Notes under the pieces: model-generated
The model's input: only the letters and a program-made list of their open reading frames with translations
Database searches by the model: none
Told to the model about the DNA's origin: nothing
Part shown: positions 5,738-7,415 of the stretch, piece by piece
Numbering within the stretch: the first letter of the stretch is position 1
Layout: each line of letters starts with the position of its first letter
NCBI GenBank assembly: GCA_002780675.1
Contig: PEUR01000094.1
Span: 1-7,415, forward strand
Length of the DNA: 7,415 bases
Direction of reading: 5' to 3'
Source of the DNA: Gallionellales bacterium CG03_land_8_20_14_0_80_55_15
GTDB taxonomy: Bacteria; Pseudomonadota; Gammaproteobacteria; Burkholderiales; Gallionellaceae
Program-made: the position numbers and the translations under genes

Positions 5738-6547
5738 ATGAATATTTGTTTTATCGGCGGTGGCAACATGGCGACGGCCCTGATCGGCGGGCTGTTGGGG
5801 CAGGGTTTTGCGGCATCACAAATCAGCGTAGTGGAAATCAACGCGGAAAACCGCGCGCGCCTGCAAGGTGAATTTGCAGTACGCGCGGTGGATAGCCTGG
5901 CCGATGGCGTGGCGGGTAGCCAGGTCATTCTGTTCGCGGTCAAGCCACAGCAGTTGCGCGAAGTGGCACAGCAGTTAGCACCTTTGCTTGGCAGGCAGTT
6001 GCTGATTTCCATCGCCGCAGGTATCCGCGCCGTTGATCTGGCGCGATGGTCGGGCAGTCAGTCGGTGGTGCGCTGTATGCCCAATACGCCTGCCCTGATT
6101 CAGAGCGGCATGACTGGTTTGTATGCCTTGCCCGCCGTGAGTGGCGCGCAGCGCGAGCAGGCGCAAGCTATTTTGGCGGCGGTGGGCGAAACGCTGTGGT
6201 TGCAGGACGAGGCGATGCTGGATGCCGTCACCGCCATTTCGGGCAGCGGCCCGGCTTATGTGTTTTACATGATCGAAGCCTTGCAGCAAGCCGCCGTTGA
6301 ATTGGGCTTCACGGATGAAGAAGCGCGCCGCCTGAGCGTGGCGACTTTTCTGGGCGGCAGCAAACTGGCGGCAGCGAGTGACGAGGAGGTTGCCGTATTG
6401 CGTGCCCGCGTGACCTCGAAGAACGGCACGACCGAACGCGCGCTTTTGAGTCTGGCCGAGCATCAGGTTGCCGAGCATATCGTACAGGCGGCGTTTGCCG
6501 CCGCCGCGCGTTCGCGCGAAATGGGCGATGAGTTGGGGCGGGCATAA
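5738..6547 (+). CDS. proC: Pyrroline-5-carboxylate reductase
   Basis: Catalyses the last step of proline synthesis, reducing 1-pyrroline-5-carboxylate to L-proline with NAD(P)H in the cytoplasm. At 269 residues it has the usual ProC length. The N-terminal Rossmann fold begins MNICFIGGGNMATALIGGLL, with the dinucleotide loop GGGNM at 7-11. VILFAVKP (63-70), CMPNTPALIQSG (113-124) and the C-terminal dimerisation-domain signature TAISGSGPAYVFYMIEAL (165-182) follow. The family's late RVTSxxGTT element reads RVTSKNGTTERAL (224-236), a small variation. The frame is open back to a GTG at 5687, but those 17 residues do not resemble ProC and ATG 5738 has AAGG 7 bases upstream. yggT begins inside the stop codon (TAATG, one-base overlap), so they are translationally coupled. 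yggS lies 51 bases upstream. Confidence 0.96.
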   Translation: MNICFIGGGNMATALIGGLLGQGFAASQISVVEINAENRARLQGEFAVRAVDSLADGVAGSQVILFAVKPQQLREVAQQLAPLLGRQLLISIAAGIRAVDLARWSGSQSVVRCMPNTPALIQSGMTGLYALPAVSGAQREQAQAILAAVGETLWLQDEAMLDAVTAISGSGPAYVFYMIEALQQAAVELGFTDEEARRLSVATFLGGSKLAAASDEEVAVLRARVTSKNGTTERALLSLAEHQVAEHIVQAAFAAAARSREMGDELGRA

Positions 6548-7113
6548 TGTTTAACGAAGCGCTGCTGTTTTTGTTCGATGCGGTCTTGCAGCCATACGCT
6601 GCGATCTTGTTGTTGCGTTTTCACCTGCAATGGTTGCGTGCGCCCTTGCACAATCCGGTGGGTGAATTCGTCATGGTGTTCACCAACTTCATGGTGTTGC
6701 CCACGCGTCGTTATATCCCCTCTGCCTGGGGGCTGGATAGTGCGACCTGGTTGCTGGCCTGGCTGGTGGAAATACTCTATCTGACCGGCTCGCTGTGGGC
6801 GCAAGGCTACCCGTTTCATGGCTATCCGCTGCTGGGTTTGGCACTGCTGGCGGCAGTCAAGTTGCTCAAGATCAGTCTTTATCTGTTGATGGGGGCGGTG
6901 TTCGCGCAAGCGATATTGTCGTGGACGAATCCGCATACGCCCGTTGCCTCGGTGTTGGATGCCGTTACCCAGCGCTTCCTGCAACCTTTGCGGCGCATCG
7001 TGCCGATGGTGGGCAGCATGGATTTATCCCCGATGCTGCTGTTCATCCTTTGCCAGCTTACGGTGATTGTGCCGATAGGCGCGCTGGAACACGTCGCCTC
7101 AAGGCTGTTTTGA
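6547..7113 (+). CDS. yggT: YggT family integral membrane protein
   Basis: An inner-membrane protein of about 188 residues with two YGGT repeats. The first is RFHLQWLRAPLHNP through LPTRRYIP (about 24-58). The second is QAILSWTNPHTPV through LQPLRRIVPMVGSMDLSP (about 121-162). Hydrophobic segments lie near 5-23, 67-86, 93-125 (probably two helices) and 161-180. YggT proteins are linked by homology to osmotic/ion shock tolerance, division or membrane-protein assembly, and chloroplast relatives to cofactor attachment; no precise function is established, so none is assigned. The ATG overlaps the proC stop by one base, with a G-rich stretch (TTGGGGCGGG) just upstream as possible ribosome site. It is the last gene of the yggS-proC-yggT unit. 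Family call is strong. Confidence 0.93.
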   Translation: MFNEALLFLFDAVLQPYAAILLLRFHLQWLRAPLHNPVGEFVMVFTNFMVLPTRRYIPSAWGLDSATWLLAWLVEILYLTGSLWAQGYPFHGYPLLGLALLAAVKLLKISLYLLMGAVFAQAILSWTNPHTPVASVLDAVTQRFLQPLRRIVPMVGSMDLSPMLLFILCQLTVIVPIGALEHVASRLF

Positions 7114-7133
7114 TTGAGAAGTCGGATTAAAGT

Positions 7134-7162
7134 GTCGGGTTGCGGCTCACGCCCAACCCGAC
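7134..7162. repeat. Hairpin repeat between convergent genes; possible bidirectional terminator
   Basis: Arms GTCGGGTTG (7134-7142) and CAACCCGAC (7154-7162) pair perfectly over 9 bases. Past a single bulged C, an inner GGC (7144-7146) pairs with GCC (7151-7153) around a TCAC loop. It lies 20 bases after the yggT stop and 33 bases beyond the carbonic anhydrase stop, as expected for a terminator shared by convergent genes. The plus-strand flank lacks a T run; the minus-strand flank (ACACTTTAATC) has only a short one. GTCGGGTT...AACCCGAC hairpins resemble dispersed intergenic repeats common in betaproteobacteria, so it may be a repeat element as well as, or instead of, a classical terminator. 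Confidence 0.6.
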
Positions 7163-7195
7163 CTTCCTGCTCCCCCGACCTGTTGCGGTCAGAAT

Positions 7196-7415
7196 TTATT
7201 CGAGAATCAGACGTGCGTTAGTGGGTTGCACCGGACGGTTGTTGGGGTGGTGCATCGCATGAGCAAACTTCTCGATTTGTTCTTTTGAGGCCGTTACGGG
7301 TTGCTTCATGACCAGCCAGATGACACCTTCCGAACATGGGGGCGTGGTCAGTGAGCCGCTGAAACGGTAGTAAGCCGTGCTTTCCGGCATGACGGCAGTG
7401 CCGAGTACGTGCTCG
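7196..7415 (-). CDS. Alpha-type carbonic anhydrase, C-terminal fragment (5' end outside window)
   Basis: Alpha carbonic anhydrases interconvert CO2 and bicarbonate with a zinc ion; bacterial ones are normally exported to the periplasm. Only the last 73 or so residues are visible, running in from the right edge. They contain YYRFSGSLTTPPCSEGVIW, the family's most conserved block: the tandem threonines include the active-site Thr199 of the human CA II numbering, and the Cys is the one that forms a disulfide in bacterial members. WLVMKQPVTASKEQIEKF and NNRPVQPTNARLILE follow, ending at TAA (7196-7198). The frame stays open through MPESTAYY to the edge (codons read E-H-V-L-G-T-A-V before that Met), so the internal ATG at 7390 is not the start. 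The three zinc histidines and any signal peptide lie outside the window and cannot be checked. Convergent with yggT. Confidence 0.93.
   Translation of the reverse strand, partial: EHVLGTAVMPESTAYYRFSGSLTTPPCSEGVIWLVMKQPVTASKEQIEKFAHAMHHPNNRPVQPTNARLILE

Noticed and set aside
7388..7390. ATG at 7390 as start of a short independent protein
   Set aside because: The frame remains open and keeps carbonic anhydrase character to the window edge, so this Met is internal.

Overview
The window looks like ordinary chromosomal DNA of a betaproteobacterium. Moderately GC-rich codon use, the pilT-pilU pair diverging from yggS-proC-yggT, and the protein sequences would fit the Nitrosomonadales/Gallionellaceae area. 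That placement is inferred from gene order and protein character, not from a search. Coding density is high: the longest stretch without a gene is about 82 bases, and I see no tRNA, rRNA, CRISPR array, insertion sequence or phage gene.

Layout from left to right. (1) The 3' part of an ABC-2/NodJ-type export permease, cut by the left edge. (2) A two-gene unit, hemJ (haem synthesis) and rlmL (23S rRNA guanine-N2 methyltransferase), 2 bases apart, with a perfect TATAAT box upstream inside a small inverted repeat. (3) A minus-strand unit, read right to left as pilT, pilU and a small CxxCxxCC cysteine-cluster gene, convergent with rlmL. PilT and PilU are the retraction ATPases of the type IV pilus. 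The cysteine-cluster gene starts 4 bases after the pilU stop. (4) A plus-strand unit diverging from pilT: yggS (PLP-binding protein), proC (pyrroline-5-carboxylate reductase) and yggT (membrane protein), the last overlapping the proC stop by one base. (5) A hairpin repeat, then the 3' end of an alpha-type carbonic anhydrase on the minus strand, cut by the right edge.

The pilTU / yggS-proC-yggT arrangement matches the one known in Pseudomonas aeruginosa, so it is old shared synteny and not a new island. The 73-base divergent intergenic region between pilT and yggS carries a perfect 14-base palindrome, the best candidate regulatory site here.

I do not find a convincing undescribed system. The items most worth a second look are the cysteine-cluster gene coupled to the pilus retraction genes, the divergent-promoter palindrome, the NLPY (instead of NPPY) catalytic motif in RlmL, the inverted repeat around the hemJ -10 box, and a 30-base near-identical tract shared by pilT and pilU.
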